From: Desulfurococcales archaeon
GTDB taxonomy: Archaea > Thermoproteota > Thermoprotei_A > Sulfolobales > Desulfurococcaceae
Assembly (NCBI GenBank): GCA_015521265.1
Contig: WAON01000214.1
Coordinates: 1 to 14,008, forward strand
Length of the DNA stretch: 14,008 nucleotides
Direction of reading: 5' to 3'
The translations under genes were made by a program, and so were the position numbers. The notes beneath the pieces were generated by a model, which worked only from the letters and a program-made list of their open reading frames with translations, did no database searches and was not told where the DNA came from. Below, piece by piece: positions 13,138 through 14,008 of the stretch (positions are counted from its first letter, which is position 1; each line of letters starts with the position of its first letter).

Positions 13138-14008
13138 TTGATAAGGATCGCTGTTATTGGAGCAGGATACATGGGCTCAGCCCATGCAAGAGTTATTAAC
13201 CGGGTAATAAGTGAAAACCCTGGAATAGCAGAGCTCTCCTACATAGTCGATATCGACCCTGTAAAAGCCGGGAAAGTATCGAGGAAATATGGTGGAAAAC
13301 CATTAACGAGTGTTAAAGATATACCAAGGGGGTCGGTTGATTTAGCATTCATAGCAACACCCACGGAATACCACTATGAAACATTCAAAACCCTAGCAGA
13401 TAAAGGCGTAAAATACTTCTTCATCGAGAAACCAATGACTAGAAACATTGAGCAAGCAGTAGAATTGATCAAGCGTGCCGAGGAAAACGATCTATGGATA
13501 ACCGTTGGACACATTGAAAGGTATAATCCCGCAGTAGGGAAACTACACCAACACGTTGGCCAGGGTAGGCTGGGAGAAATACTAACAATGATATCAAGGA
13601 GAGTAGGACCATTCGTAGCTAGGGTTAAGAATACAGATGTAATATATGATCTAGGAATACACGAGATAGATAATAGCCTAGCTATTAATAGGGAGTACCC
13701 GATAAGGATCAGGTCATACACGCTGGAAAACGTAGTATCAAGACTCAGCGATTACGCATTAATAATATTACAGTATAAGAGGGGGTTTTCAAGCCTAGAA
13801 GTAAATAGGGTAACACCCTTCAAGCAGAGGATACTATACATAACAGCCGAGAAAGGAGTAGTATTCCTAGATTATATGAAGCAGGAGCTCTACATATATA
13901 ATAGTGAACATGAGACAAAAGTAATAATACATAGAGAAGAACCATTATACCTAGAAGACAAAGACACGATCACGAGTATAGTAGAGGGGAGAAACCCACC
14001 CATAGACC
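13138..14008 (+). CDS. Gfo/Idh/MocA-family oxidoreductase, UDP-GlcNAc 3-dehydrogenase-like (3' end outside window)
   Basis: The frame stays open from TTG 13138 to the window edge, 290 codons, so the C-terminus is missing. The N-terminus is a Rossmann fold with IAVIGAGYMGSAHA (G8-x-G10-x2-G13). The family lysine is in EKP (97-99). GHIERYNPAV (124-133) and RRVGPFVARVKNTDVIYDLGIHEID (ending at 178; Asp171 and His175) resemble the UDP-N-acetylglucosamine 3-dehydrogenase branch. It would oxidise the sugar C3 to a ketone for the aminotransferase upstream. GGAGG (13122-13126) lies 11 nt before the TTG. An 80-nt gap after the aminotransferase contains TTATAACT (13070-13077), so it may also have its own promoter. 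Confidence 0.88.
   Translation, partial: MIRIAVIGAGYMGSAHARVINRVISENPGIAELSYIVDIDPVKAGKVSRKYGGKPLTSVKDIPRGSVDLAFIATPTEYHYETFKTLADKGVKYFFIEKPMTRNIEQAVELIKRAEENDLWITVGHIERYNPAVGKLHQHVGQGRLGEILTMISRRVGPFVARVKNTDVIYDLGIHEIDNSLAINREYPIRIRSYTLENVVSRLSDYALIILQYKRGFSSLEVNRVTPFKQRILYITAEKGVVFLDYMKQELYIYNSEHETKVIIHREEPLYLEDKDTITSIVEGRNPPID

Noticed and set aside
1..14008. CRISPR arrays, insertion sequences, integrase or attachment sites
   Set aside because: No regularly spaced repeats, transposase-like proteins, terminal inverted repeats or tRNA-end duplications were seen.

Overview
The window looks like the chromosome of a hyperthermophilic crenarchaeon (Thermoprotei, probably Desulfurococcales-like; the genus cannot be fixed by eye). 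The evidence is sn-glycerol-1-phosphate dehydrogenase (archaeal lipids), two proteasome beta genes of the crenarchaeal type, a TFIIB-type zinc-ribbon protein, aCPSF1/FttA, Sm-like protein plus ribosomal protein eL37, archaeal NMN adenylyltransferase, TATA-type promoters, heavy AGG/AGA and ATA codon use, and many TTG starts preceded by GGTG motifs. Genes are densely packed. No mobile element, CRISPR array or rRNA is visible.

Left part (1-2040, all on the minus strand): a short non-catalytic-type proteasome beta subunit, endonuclease V, tRNA-Arg(GCG) and an atypical APS-kinase-like protein. The proteasome gene is preceded by an 8-codon leader ORF with a strong ribosome binding site. Then follow a 210-bp GC-rich, dyad-containing intergenic region and two plus-strand genes: a short TFB paralogue resembling crenarchaeal TFB3, and a NOG1-family GTPase.

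Centre (3942-8329, minus strand): reading in the direction of transcription, catalytic-type proteasome beta, then aCPSF1/FttA (KH plus metallo-beta-lactamase/beta-CASP nuclease), NMN adenylyltransferase and RNA 3'-terminal phosphate cyclase. This combines protein turnover, RNA 3'-end formation, NAD synthesis and RNA-end modification. G1P dehydrogenase diverges from the proteasome gene.

Right part: a long-type archaeal FKBP isomerase and a small two-helix membrane protein diverge from overlapping promoters. An MCT-1-like PUA protein diverges from the Lsm-eL37 gene pair. The window ends in a DegT-family sugar aminotransferase followed by a Gfo/Idh/MocA oxidoreductase cut by the window edge. This pair fits synthesis of a 3-amino (2,3-diamino) UDP-sugar for surface glycans.

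Most genes are ordinary housekeeping genes. The points most worth a second look are the psmB leader ORF and missing Thr1, the TFB3-like gene, and the structured intergenic element between them.
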